In this document: piece after piece, positions 18,629-28,330 of the stretch
Layout of the letters: each line of letters starts with the position of its first letter
How positions within the stretch are numbered: position 1 is the stretch's first letter
Assembly (NCBI GenBank): GCA_016779205.1
Contig: JADHOC010000017.1
Span: 56,551 to 120,550, forward strand
Reading direction: 5' to 3'
Source of the DNA: Planctomycetota bacterium
GTDB taxonomy: Bacteria; Planctomycetota; UBA1135; GCA-002686595
DNA: 64,000 bases
Notes under the pieces: generated by a model
The model's input: the letters and a program-made list of their open reading frames with translations, nothing else
Told to the model about the DNA's origin: nothing
Databases searched by the model: none
Translations under genes and position numbers: made by a program

Positions 18629-19129
18629 ATGTCCGTCCAGCAGATCCTCGACCTCGACAGCATCGACCGGACCCAGATCGCGGTCGACCGCGCGGCCCTG
18701 GACGAGTATCTCGCCCAGCGGGGGACGTTCGCGGTGCTCGACCACCTCGCTCACGTGGACAAGGAGGCTGGGATTGCCGTGGGCGTCAAGGCCATCCGCA
18801 GCGACGACTGGTGGGCCCAGGACCACATCCCCGGCAGGCCGATGTTCCCCGGTGCGCTGATGATCGAGACGGCGGCGCAGATCGCCTCCTTCGATTACTC
18901 CAAGCACCGCGTCGAAGGTGACGACGAGCGTTTCGTCGGCTTCGGTGGCGTCGAGGATTGCCGCTTCCGCGGCGTGGTCGAGCCGCCCTGCACCATGTTC
19001 CTCGCCGTGAGGCTCGAGCGCGCAGGGAGCCGGATGTTCAAGTACAGCGCCGAGGGCTACGTGGAGCGGGAGGGCGCCCTGCAGCCCAAGCGAGTCTTCG
19101 AGGCCACCGTCATGGGCGTCCTGCTCTGA
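18629..19129 (+). CDS. FabA/FabZ-type beta-hydroxyacyl-ACP dehydratase-like protein
   Basis: A 166-residue hot-dog-fold protein. DHIPGRPMFPGALMIETAAQ matches the FabZ active site (H-x-PGRP-x-PG-x-LMIE-x-x-AQ) with catalytic His and Glu in place. A further typical segment is GFGGVEDCRFRGVVEPPC. Such enzymes dehydrate 3-hydroxyacyl-ACP in fatty acid or polyketide synthesis. It is larger than E. coli FabZ because of an N-terminal extension, and there are no other fatty acid genes nearby, so its exact pathway is open. Divergent from the PLP enzyme across 196 bp. Confidence 0.85.
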   Translation: MSVQQILDLDSIDRTQIAVDRAALDEYLAQRGTFAVLDHLAHVDKEAGIAVGVKAIRSDDWWAQDHIPGRPMFPGALMIETAAQIASFDYSKHRVEGDDERFVGFGGVEDCRFRGVVEPPCTMFLAVRLERAGSRMFKYSAEGYVEREGALQPKRVFEATVMGVLL

Positions 19130-19154
19130 TCCATCGCGCCCGCCGGGCGCGCCC

Positions 19155-19994
19155 TCAGGAGAGGCCGGATCCGAAGGCGGGGGAGGTCGGCTTCGGCTCC
19201 GCGGCCTCCTCCTCCTCCACGTCGTCCAGGATCGCCAGCACGTCGAGGCTCGCGCACCGGGCGCTGCCCACCTCAAGGAGCTCCGCGATCGACGGCTTGC
19301 TCATGCCCCCCTCGCCGCTGATGGCTTCCTTCACGTAGGTCCCGGCCTGGGTCCGGATGGTCACCTCGAGGAAGAGCTCCTCCTCAGGATCCAGCTGGAC
19401 GTCGAGCACCTCGATCCAACGCTCGCGGACCTTGTCCGCACGGCGGTGCGCCACGCGGCTCGGGGTCTGCTGGGCGACCTCGTAGCGGCGCCCGATGAGG
19501 GACGAGACGGTCTCCTCGTCCGGCCGACGGTCCACCTCGACGCGGGCGCAGTACTCCTTGGCGAAGGTCCCCTCCTTCAGGAAGCGAACCCGCCCCTTCT
19601 GGGTCCAGTGCAGGCCCCGCACCTCGAGGCGCCCCTCGTTCCGGGAGTTGATGGTGGCCTCGATCTCCGCCAGGTCCACCTGGTGGTCACGCGGGTCCAC
19701 GAGCTCCATCACGAAGGGACGGCCTTCACCGAGCATCCGCACGTCCACGTCCTCGCGGCCTGCGCCGTGGAACTTGTGCTTGCGGGTCCCCGCGGCCTTG
19801 CCGAGCACCCAGCCGATCAGCTCCTGGACCGAGTCCTTCGTGAGCTTGCCGAAGCCCTCACACTTCTCGCACTTGCGGCGTCGCCGCGGGTGCCCCTTGC
19901 ACTCAGGGCAGAAGAAGACCGTCTGGGGAAGGTCTCGGGAGTGCTTGAGATAGCGCCCCTCGACGTAGAGCTTGGCCTTGGGGAGCGTGTTCAT
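19155..19994 (-). CDS. pus10: Pus10-type tRNA pseudouridine synthase lacking the THUMP domain
   Basis: A 279-residue protein that follows archaeal/human Pus10 closely: YVEGRYLKHSRDLPQT at the start, FHGAGREDVDVRMLGEGRPF (residues 75-94, containing the catalytic Asp), TPSRVAHRRADKVRER, and TQAGTYVKEAISGEGG with KPSIAELL near the end. A zinc-binding motif C-x2-C-x9-C-x2-C (Cys29, 32, 42, 45) sits between the first two blocks. The long N-terminal THUMP region of archaeal and eukaryotic Pus10 is absent. Pus10 makes pseudouridine 54 and/or 55 in tRNA; it is uncommon in bacteria. The C-terminus, after an acidic stretch, is AFGSGLS, resembling the tail of the KptA-like protein. Confidence 0.92.
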   Translation of the reverse strand: MNTLPKAKLYVEGRYLKHSRDLPQTVFFCPECKGHPRRRRKCEKCEGFGKLTKDSVQELIGWVLGKAAGTRKHKFHGAGREDVDVRMLGEGRPFVMELVDPRDHQVDLAEIEATINSRNEGRLEVRGLHWTQKGRVRFLKEGTFAKEYCARVEVDRRPDEETVSSLIGRRYEVAQQTPSRVAHRRADKVRERWIEVLDVQLDPEEELFLEVTIRTQAGTYVKEAISGEGGMSKPSIAELLEVGSARCASLDVLAILDDVEEEEAAEPKPTSPAFGSGLS

Positions 19995-20057
19995 GATGTG
20001 GTGCGCGTGGGGCCCGGCTCGGCGCCTCGGTCAGGAGCCTCGGTTTCGCGGCGCGAC

Positions 20058-20063
20058 ACTATA
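20058..20063 (-). promoter_or_regulatory. Putative -10 element for the pus10 gene
   Basis: TATAGT (five of six matches to TATAAT) on the minus strand, about 63 nt upstream of the ATG at 19994, in the 183-bp gap shared with lgt. No convincing -35 is seen. Confidence 0.35.
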
Positions 20064-20163
20064 CGGCCTCCCCTGGCCGCGCCGCGCCCCCCAGGCCCCC
20101 CTCCCCGAATCCTGGGCGCAAATCCTCCCCGCCCCGCCCCTTCGCCTCGGCCCTGGGGCCGCG

Positions 20164-20169
20164 TACAGT
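20164..20169 (+). promoter_or_regulatory. Putative -10 element, leaderless promoter of lgt
   Basis: TACAGT ends 8 nt before the lgt ATG at 20178; no Shine-Dalgarno sequence lies between. It fits the TANNNT arrangement seen at several other starts in this window. Confidence 0.35.
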
Positions 20170-20177
20170 GCCCCGCC

Positions 20178-21053
20178 ATGTTCCCGATCCTCTTCGAGAT
20201 CCCGCTGATCGGCGTCCCGCTTCGAGCCTTCGGCCTGATGGTCGTGCTTGGCTTCCTGGTCGGTACCCACCTGTACGGCAAGCTCGGCGACCGCTACGCG
20301 GTGGACCGTGAGGCGGAGGCCCCTGGCTTCGCCGCGGTGCCCATGTGGATCCTCGTGGGGATCCTCCTCGGGGCCCGGGCCATGTACGTCGTCGTCGAGA
20401 TCTTCCGCGGCAGCGCCACGGGGCAGCGCTACCTCGATGACCCGATGACGATCCTCTACTACTGGGAGGGTGGCCTCGTCATGTACGGCGGCACCTTCGG
20501 TGGGATCGCCCTCGGCCTCTACGCCGCCCGGAAGTACCGCCTGCACCTCCCCCACGCCCTGGACCTCGGCCTCGCGGCCGGCTTCTGCGGCCTGGCCGTC
20601 GGACGGGTGGGCTGCCTGCTCGTCGGCGACGACTTCGGGAAGATCGTGCCCGAGGGATCGGAGAGCCTGCCGTTCCCCCTGACCATCCGGGTCCCCGACC
20701 CCCTGCCCGAGGCCAGCCTCTTCGGCGCGGAGAACGCCGGGCAGGTGCTGTGGGCCACCCAGCCGTGGATGAGCATCAACGCGCTCGCCCTCGGCCTGTT
20801 CGGGATGTGGATGATCCGCCGCCGGCAGTACGCCGGCCAGGTCACCCTCGTGCTCCTCGTCCTCTACTCCATCGGGCGCTTCACCATCGAGGGCTTCCGC
20901 GGCGACAAGATCCGCGGGCTCTGGTTCGACGGGATGTTCTCCACCTCCCAGCTCGTGTCCCTGGTCCTCGGGTCCCTCGCCCTGATCCTGCTGCTGGTGT
21001 TCATCAAGCGCCGTGAGCCGGCGCCGGTGGACAACTTCGCCGCCAGCGCGTGA
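20178..21053 (+). CDS. lgt: Prolipoprotein diacylglyceryl transferase
   Basis: A 291-residue inner-membrane enzyme that transfers diacylglycerol from phosphatidylglycerol to the lipobox Cys of prolipoproteins. Seven or so hydrophobic segments are visible. Family motifs: YYWEGGLVMYGGTFGG, the Lgt signature around GRVGCLLVGDDFG, and GRFTIEGFRGDK near the C-terminus. The ATG at 20178 begins MFPILFEIP, matching Lgt starts; the upstream open frame is unrelated. It fits the many lipoproteins in the window (29689, 32991, 39209, 43743, 53879). Overlaps the next gene by 4 nt if that gene uses its GTG. Confidence 0.95.
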   Translation: MFPILFEIPLIGVPLRAFGLMVVLGFLVGTHLYGKLGDRYAVDREAEAPGFAAVPMWILVGILLGARAMYVVVEIFRGSATGQRYLDDPMTILYYWEGGLVMYGGTFGGIALGLYAARKYRLHLPHALDLGLAAGFCGLAVGRVGCLLVGDDFGKIVPEGSESLPFPLTIRVPDPLPEASLFGAENAGQVLWATQPWMSINALALGLFGMWMIRRRQYAGQVTLVLLVLYSIGRFTIEGFRGDKIRGLWFDGMFSTSQLVSLVLGSLALILLLVFIKRREPAPVDNFAASA

Positions 21054-22030
21054 AGGCTGACCTCCCCATGAACGTGCATGCCGGCCTCGACGAGGCCGGC
21101 TACGGCCCCATGCTCGGGCCGCTGACCATCGGGTTCTCTGCCTTCCGGCGCGAAGGCTCCCTCGACTGGTCCACGCTGCCGGGCGCGGTCAGCGACGCGC
21201 CGGGCCAGGACCGGGAGCGCCTCGTGGTGGCCGACTCGAAGAAGGTCTTCACCCGCAACCCCCGCGGTGCCAGGCGCCTCGAGGCCACGGCGCTGACTTT
21301 CCTCGACGCGGCGGGAACCCCTGTCCGCTGCTCGAACGACCTGCTCGGGAGCGCGCCCGAGGACCTCGCCCCCGGTCCCGAGGCCCTGGCTGCCCACCCC
21401 TGGTATCAGTCCCTGCCGGAGTCGCTGCCCCTGCACTGGGACCCCGACGGGCTGAACGAGCACCGTGAGCGGCTCGGGGCCAGCCTCGACGCGGCGAGCG
21501 CCGAGGTCGTGGCCGCCGGGGTCGCGGTCATCCCCGCTGGCTCCCTCAACGAGTCCTTCAAGCGGACCGACAACAAGGGCGCGACCCTGTGGTCCTACCA
21601 CTCGCGGGTCATCCTCCACCTGTTCGAGCGCTTCGGCGAGGAGGGCCTCGACTTCACGTGCGACCGCCTCGGCGGCCGGGCCCGGTATGGCAAGGCCCTC
21701 TCGATCCTCGTGCCCTTCTCCACGGTGCGGGTCCTCTCGGAGAGCCGCCAGGAGAGCCACTACCTCGTGACCTCCGGCGAGCGGCGGATGCGAATTCGCT
21801 TTGTCCAGAAGGGGGACACCCTCTCGCTCCCCACCGCCCTGGGCTCCTGCTTCGCCAAGTACGCCCGCGAGCTGGTCATGGGCGCCTTCAATGACCACTT
21901 CGAGGCCGCCTGCCCGGGGGTGCGACCGACTGCCGGGTATGTCACGGACGCACGCCGGTGGCTGGAGGACATGGAGCGGGCCCTGCCCGATGCGCTCCCC
22001 GACCGCTCGTCCCTGATCAGGAGCCGGTGA
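21050..22030 (+). CDS. RNase HII-like protein of uncertain activity
   Basis: A 326-residue protein resembling RNase HII, which nicks RNA in RNA-DNA hybrids, but longer than the ~200-residue norm. HAGLDEAGYGPMLGPLTIG resembles the RNase HII opening (GIDEAGRGPLAGP). VVADSKKVFTR corresponds to DSKKL, CDRLGGRARYG may carry the third carboxylate, and CFAKYARELVMGAFNDHF with GYVTDARRWLED parallels the AKVxRDxxM and GYGT segments. The Asp of AKVxRD is Glu here. An extra ~100 residues lie between the first blocks. The start is GTG 21050 (overlapping lgt) or ATG 21068. Confidence 0.65.
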   Translation: MKADLPMNVHAGLDEAGYGPMLGPLTIGFSAFRREGSLDWSTLPGAVSDAPGQDRERLVVADSKKVFTRNPRGARRLEATALTFLDAAGTPVRCSNDLLGSAPEDLAPGPEALAAHPWYQSLPESLPLHWDPDGLNEHRERLGASLDAASAEVVAAGVAVIPAGSLNESFKRTDNKGATLWSYHSRVILHLFERFGEEGLDFTCDRLGGRARYGKALSILVPFSTVRVLSESRQESHYLVTSGERRMRIRFVQKGDTLSLPTALGSCFAKYARELVMGAFNDHFEAACPGVRPTAGYVTDARRWLEDMERALPDALPDRSSLIRSR

Positions 22031-22100
22031 GCTCCGCACGGGCCCGCGTGCCCCGGTATCCTTCCCGCGAGACGCTCCTCTCCTTCCCAGAGCCCATCCT

Positions 22101-23423
22101 TTGAAGATCGCGATTCTTGGAGCCGGTATCTCCGGCATGGCCCTCGCCCGTTTCCTCCAGCAGGGCGGCGTCCCCATGGGCTCCCTCCATCTGTTCGAGG
22201 CGGGCCCCGTCGCCGGGGGCCTGTGCCTCTCGAAGACGGTGGACGGCTTCACCTACGACGTGGCGGGCGGGCACATCCTCTTCAGCAAGGACGCCGACGC
22301 CATGCAGTGGATGAAGGACGAGGCCGGCGGCGATGACGCCTTCGTCGAGCGGGACCGGCACACCAAGATCCGCTTCGAGGATCGCTGGGTGCACTACCCC
22401 TTCGAGAACGGGATCGGGGACCTCCCGAAGGACGCCAACTTCGACTGCCTCAAGGGCTACGTCGAGGCGTGGCACGCCCGGAAGATGACGGGCTCCGAGG
22501 CTCCGGCTGACTTCAAGAACTGGATCCGCTGGCGGTTCGGCGACGGCATCGCCGACCACTTCATGGATCCCTACAACGAGAAGATCTGGAAGCGTCCCCT
22601 GGAGCAGATCACCAGCGACTGGGTCGCCGGCCGCGTCCCCGACGCACCGGTGGAGGATGTCCTGCGCGCCGCGGTCGGCATCCGCACCGAGGGCTACACC
22701 CACCAGTCGATCTTCTACTACCCCAAGACCGGCGGCTTCCAGGGCATCACGGACGGCCTCGCGGGGACCCTCGAGAGCCAGATCCGCCTGAACACGCCGG
22801 TGACCTCCGTGCGCCGCAAGGGCGACGGGTGGTCCGTGAACGACGAGGACTTCGACGTGGTGGTCAACACGATCGCGCTCACGTACCTCCCGGAGATCAT
22901 CGAGGGCCTGCCCGACGACGTGGCGCGCGCCATGCGCGAGCTCGAGTACAACGGTCTGGTCACCTACCTGGTCGCCATGGACCGCGAGGAGCACCCCAAC
23001 CTCTCCTGGATCTACCTCCCCCAGAAGAAGCAGGGCCCCGCGAACCGCGTGACCTACATGTCCAACTACTCCCCGGGCAACGCTCCGGAGGGGAAGACCT
23101 CCTTCCTGATCGAGATCACGACGCCGGGCGGCCAGCCCTTCCCCGGACAGGAGCTCGAGCAGGAGATGCTCCAGGGCCTCGAGGTCGCCGGGCTCCTCAA
23201 GCGCGACGAGATCCTCTTCACGGACCGCAGCCAGGTGAACCACGCCTACGTGGTGTTCGACCACGAGTACCAGCGGCGGCGCGGCCTCGTGCTGGACTGG
23301 ATGGAGTCCCAGGGCCTCAACCCCCTCGGCCGCTTCGGCCGCTTCGAGTACGACAACTCGGACCAGTGCGTCATCAAGGCGCGCGAGAAGGCCGCGGCCA
23401 TGCTGCCGGACCTGCTCGGCTAG
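22101..23423 (+). CDS. FAD-dependent UDP-galactopyranose-mutase-like protein
   Basis: A 440-residue flavoprotein. It starts with a Rossmann FAD motif (GAGISGMALARFL, then LFEAGPVAGGLC) and continues with GFTYDVAGGHILFS and IWKRPLEQITSDWVAGRVP, features of the amine-oxidase/protoporphyrinogen-oxidase and UDP-galactopyranose mutase superfamily. The C-terminus has the second FAD contact (GRFGRFEYDNSDQCV). In this superfamily related proteins work on nucleotide sugars for surface polysaccharides. The first codon is TTG. The product could equally be a desaturase-like oxidoreductase; substrate not assignable. Confidence 0.8.
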   Translation: MKIAILGAGISGMALARFLQQGGVPMGSLHLFEAGPVAGGLCLSKTVDGFTYDVAGGHILFSKDADAMQWMKDEAGGDDAFVERDRHTKIRFEDRWVHYPFENGIGDLPKDANFDCLKGYVEAWHARKMTGSEAPADFKNWIRWRFGDGIADHFMDPYNEKIWKRPLEQITSDWVAGRVPDAPVEDVLRAAVGIRTEGYTHQSIFYYPKTGGFQGITDGLAGTLESQIRLNTPVTSVRRKGDGWSVNDEDFDVVVNTIALTYLPEIIEGLPDDVARAMRELEYNGLVTYLVAMDREEHPNLSWIYLPQKKQGPANRVTYMSNYSPGNAPEGKTSFLIEITTPGGQPFPGQELEQEMLQGLEVAGLLKRDEILFTDRSQVNHAYVVFDHEYQRRRGLVLDWMESQGLNPLGRFGRFEYDNSDQCVIKAREKAAAMLPDLLG

Positions 23424-23429
23424 GCCTGT

Positions 23430-23900
23430 TCAGGGCCTGGGCCCGTCCTCGGCGGGCTTGCCGCTGAAGAACTCCGTGACCGTGGTGATGCTCGTCGCCA
23501 GCGGGAAGAAGCCGGTGAAGGGCAGCGCCCAGTAGAGCCCCGTGATGCCGGAGATGAGGATGCGCCACGGCGTGGCGACCCGCAGGAAGCCGGAGAACAG
23601 GTAGCCCGCCAGCATCCCCAGGGGCAGCGCGATGACCGTGGTGCCCGGGAAGGTCGCGAGGTCTCCCGCGTCGATCAGCATCGCGAGCAGGACCGGAGCG
23701 AGGGTCTGGACCGCGCGCCGCCGGAGGCTCTCTCCCCTGGCGGGCTCGCCGTCGATGCGCTCGACCTCCACCTCGATCACCTCCGGGCGATCGCCGGAGC
23801 CGTGGTCCTGGGACCCCTCGGGACGCTTTCGATGTCTGAACACGCGCTTGCCTGGAGAGCTGGTCCGCCGCGCCGCGCAGGCTCTCGCCCCGATGCGCAC
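23430..23900 (-). CDS. Small hypothetical membrane protein
   Basis: A 156-residue protein: a charged N-terminal ~60 residues, then two or three hydrophobic segments (TLAPVLLAMLIDAG, VIALPLGMLAGYLFSGFL, ILISGITGLYWALPFTGFF), ending in a short charged tail. I do not recognise the family. It converges on the flavoprotein gene with a 6-nt gap. The true start may be a GTG about 20 codons inside. Confidence 0.65.
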   Translation of the reverse strand: MRIGARACAARRTSSPGKRVFRHRKRPEGSQDHGSGDRPEVIEVEVERIDGEPARGESLRRRAVQTLAPVLLAMLIDAGDLATFPGTTVIALPLGMLAGYLFSGFLRVATPWRILISGITGLYWALPFTGFFPLATSITTVTEFFSGKPAEDGPRP

Positions 23901-23966
23901 GGAAGGTCTGGGGACAGTCTAGAGTGACGCTGGCCCATCCCCTCGGATTCCAACGTCTCCGCGCCC

Positions 23967-25694
<1,728 letters not shown>

Positions 25695-25713
25695 GCCCGG
25701 CTCCTCGAACCGC

Positions 25714-25719
25714 TATCCT
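25714..25719 (+). promoter_or_regulatory. Putative -10 element, leaderless promoter of the channel gene
   Basis: TATCCT ends 8 nt before the ATG at 25728, with no Shine-Dalgarno sequence between them. Confidence 0.35.
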
Positions 25720-25727
25720 CGCCCGCC

Positions 25728-26228
25728 ATGCTCGCCCTCATGGAACAGATCCCCCGGCAGACCTTCGACGTCACCGGCCCTCACCTCGTGATGGCGGCGA
25801 TCTCGGCCGTGGCGGTCGTGGTGTCCGTGCTCATCCACTACGAGGCCATGGCCTTCACCATCCGGGTCCTGCCGCGCACGGCGCTCTCGCGCAGGATGCG
25901 GATCGTGGCCCTGATCCTGGTGATGATCGTGGCCCACGTGATCGAGATCTGGATGTTCGGGTTCCTCTACTGGCTGCTCCACGCCTGGCCCGAGCTCGGG
26001 AACATCAGCGGCAGCTTCAGCGAGGGCGCGCTCGACTACATCTACTTCTCGGTGATCACCTTCACCACGGTGGGCTACGGCGACTACATCCCCCACGGAC
26101 CGGTCACGATCCTCTGTGGTACCGAGGCCCTGGTGGGCATCAGCTTCCTGGCGTGGACGGCCTCGGTGACCTTCCTCGAGATGCAGCGCGACTGGGGAGA
26201 GGGCCCGGACGCCGTGCCTCCCCGCTGA
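25728..26228 (+). CDS. Two-TM potassium-channel-family protein
   Basis: A 166-residue protein with hydrophobic segments at about 19-42, 60-88 and 108-150. The selectivity filter TTVGYGDY, preceded by YIYFSVITF, is diagnostic of Ion_trans_2 K+ channels. Four subunits would form the pore. No regulatory RCK domain is attached. It follows ggt by 33 nt but seems to have its own promoter. Confidence 0.9.
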   Translation: MLALMEQIPRQTFDVTGPHLVMAAISAVAVVVSVLIHYEAMAFTIRVLPRTALSRRMRIVALILVMIVAHVIEIWMFGFLYWLLHAWPELGNISGSFSEGALDYIYFSVITFTTVGYGDYIPHGPVTILCGTEALVGISFLAWTASVTFLEMQRDWGEGPDAVPPR

Positions 26229-26532
26229 GCGGAGCCGGCCGCCTCGGCGAGCGGTCTCATGCACGGTGCGCCCAGCAAGCGCCTCGCCGACGGCGGGGCC
26301 CCCGGCACGCGCCGAACGGTCGGGGCAGCCGCTCCCGGCTGGCTCATCGAGGCCGGCGCCCAGGATCCGTGACCGCGCGCTCCACTCGGTCCCTTGGACA
26401 CATCCTGGCGCCAATCGAAAGAATTCCAATTCACGCATTGAACTTCTATCATTGCAGCCGAAATGGAACCGGAAGTGCGAGGCCGCCCTCAGGTCCCAGC
26501 GGCCCGAGCGGAGCGGCTCGCCAGGATCCACC
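26229..26532. other. 304-bp intergenic region upstream of the exporter operon
   Basis: Between the channel gene and the ABC-like gene. The middle (26410-26465) is markedly A/T-richer than the rest of the window and holds the likely operon promoter. An open frame entering the ABC gene from 26266 covers this stretch but has no homology-like content, so I treat it as non-coding. Confidence 0.5.
26424..26452 (+). promoter_or_regulatory. Candidate sigma-70-like promoter of the exporter operon
   Basis: TTCCAA, a 17-nt spacer, then TATCAT (five of six matches to TATAAT), about 80 nt upstream of the ATG at 26533. The -35 match is only three of six, but the A/T-rich setting supports it. Confidence 0.35.
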
Positions 26533-28329
26533 ATGCCGAACCTCACCGAGCTCGATCGTCCAGCGCCCCCCTCCGGCGCCGGGGCTCCTACCGCCCTCCC
26601 TGACCCTCCCGCTCCCCTGAACGCGGCCGTCGACCCGACGGGCCATGAGGCCGCTCCGAAGCCGCTCCAGCGCCTGTGGGCCCTTCTACGACCCGAGCGG
26701 GGCGACCTGCTCGCCGTCTTCGCCTTCGCCGTCACGATCGGGGTCCTAGGGCTGGCCACGCCCATCGCCGTCCAGGCCATCGTCAACTCCGTCGCCGCGG
26801 GCGGGCTCCTCCAGCCGCTGGTGGTGATCGCGGCCCTGCTCTTCGTGGTTCTGAGCTTCGCGGGCCTCCTTGCCGCCATCCAGGCCTGGACCGTCGAGCT
26901 CCTCCAGAGGCGCCTGTTCGTGAGGGTCGTCGCAGACCTCGCCGCAAGGCTGCCGCGGGTCCAGCTCGCGGCCTACGACAGCGGTCATGGGCCCGAGCTC
27001 GTCAACCGCTTCTTCGACCTCATTACCATCCAGAAGGCGGCCCCGAAGCTCCTGATCGACGCCCTTGGGATGGTCCTCGCCGTCCTCGTTGGGCTCGCCG
27101 TTCTCGCGTTCTACCACCCGCTGCTACTCGCGTTCGACCTCCTCCTCCTCGGCGCCATCGCGCTGATCGTCCTCGCCCCCCTTGGGCGCGGCGAGCGAAC
27201 AGCGATCGCAGAGAGCGGCGCGAAGTACGACCTCGCCGCCTGGCTGGAGGAGGTGGCCAGCAGCCCCTTCACTTTCCGCGCAGGTGGCTCGTCCAACTGG
27301 ATCTTCGAGCGCTCCGACGCGCTCACGGGGCGCTGGGTCGAAGCACGCCGCAAGCACTTCCGCGCCCTCTTCGGGCAGGTCCTGGCCGCGGTCTCCCTGC
27401 AGGTGGTCGCCAGCACGCTGCTGCTCGGCATCGGCGGGTACCTGGTGATTCACGGCAGCCTCAGCCTCGGGCAACTGGTGGCCGCCGAGCTCATCGTGAC
27501 CGCCGTCGTGTCGGCGGTAGCCAAGATGGGCAAGCACCTCGAGACGTGGTACGACCTGATGTCGGCGGTGAGCAAGGTCGGCGCGCTGCTCGACGTCCCA
27601 CTCGAGCAGACGCCAGGCGAGGCCGTCGATCTGGGCTCGTCAGAGTGCGCGTCACTGGAATTCGACGACGTCTCCTGGCTCGGCTCCGATGACCGCGCGG
27701 CCCTCTGTGGGATCACCCTGCGCGTTCGGCCAGGCGAGCGCGTGGGCATCGCAGGCCTAGCCGGAAGGAGCGGCTCCGTGCTCCCCGAGCTCCTCTGGCG
27801 CATGCGCGAACCGGCGACCGGGGCGATCCGATTCGACGGCCGGGACCTGCGTGACCTCGACGCTGCCCAGCTGCGCGGCAATATCGGGGTTGCTTCTCCG
27901 GTAGAGGTCGTCCGAGGGACGGTGCGCGAGAACGTCAGCCTCCGACGCCCCGGTGTCACCGGCGACCACGTCCGGGCCGCTCTTGAGGCCGTGGGCCTGG
28001 ACGACCGTATCTCGGCGTTCCCCCGAGGCGTGGACACGCGCCTCTACCCCCACACCCGGCTGCTCTCCGAGAGTGAGCTCCAACGGCTAATGCTCGCGCG
28101 AGCGATCGCCGGGCAGCCCTCGCTCCTCGCCCTGGACTCGCTCCTCGACCGCGCCCTTCCGGGCGCGCGGCAGCGCCTGATGGACTCGCTCTTCGGCGAG
28201 GAGCGCCTGTGGACGCTCCTGGTGGTCTCCAACCTTCCCGAGGTGCTCGACCGCTGCGACCGCGTCCTGCACCTGCAACCTCCGGAGGCGCCCGTCGTCG
28301 CCGGGGCTCAAGCCGCGGAGGCCTCCTGA
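26533..28329 (+). CDS. ABC exporter-like protein with a fully degenerate ATPase domain
   Basis: A 598-residue protein with exporter architecture: about five or six hydrophobic segments in residues ~45-350, then a nucleotide-binding-domain fold. The fold is intact by position (FDDVSW, then GIAGLAGRSGS, then RLLSESELQRLMLARAIAG, then LLALDSLLD, then LLVVSNLPEV), but every catalytic motif is changed. Walker A lacks the GK(S/T), the Q-loop Gln is absent (GVASPVEVV), the LSGGQ signature is LSESE, the Walker B Glu is Ser, and the switch His is Asn. HlyD- and TolC-type genes follow directly, so it is the inner-membrane part of a type I secretion-like machine. It may pair with a catalytic subunit elsewhere or work without ATP hydrolysis. 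No C39 peptidase domain. Confidence 0.88.
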   Translation: MPNLTELDRPAPPSGAGAPTALPDPPAPLNAAVDPTGHEAAPKPLQRLWALLRPERGDLLAVFAFAVTIGVLGLATPIAVQAIVNSVAAGGLLQPLVVIAALLFVVLSFAGLLAAIQAWTVELLQRRLFVRVVADLAARLPRVQLAAYDSGHGPELVNRFFDLITIQKAAPKLLIDALGMVLAVLVGLAVLAFYHPLLLAFDLLLLGAIALIVLAPLGRGERTAIAESGAKYDLAAWLEEVASSPFTFRAGGSSNWIFERSDALTGRWVEARRKHFRALFGQVLAAVSLQVVASTLLLGIGGYLVIHGSLSLGQLVAAELIVTAVVSAVAKMGKHLETWYDLMSAVSKVGALLDVPLEQTPGEAVDLGSSECASLEFDDVSWLGSDDRAALCGITLRVRPGERVGIAGLAGRSGSVLPELLWRMREPATGAIRFDGRDLRDLDAAQLRGNIGVASPVEVVRGTVRENVSLRRPGVTGDHVRAALEAVGLDDRISAFPRGVDTRLYPHTRLLSESELQRLMLARAIAGQPSLLALDSLLDRALPGARQRLMDSLFGEERLWTLLVVSNLPEVLDRCDRVLHLQPPEAPVVAGAQAAEAS

Positions 28330-28330
28330 C

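Noticed and set aside
22017..23264. 415-residue open frame on the minus strand opposite the UDP-galactopyranose-mutase-like gene
   Set aside because: Same shadow effect: the plus-strand gene has clear FAD motifs, the antisense frame has none.
26266..26532. 89-codon N-terminal extension of the ABC-like gene
   Set aside because: It crosses the A/T-rich promoter region and has no exporter-like sequence; the ATG at 26533 gives a normal start.
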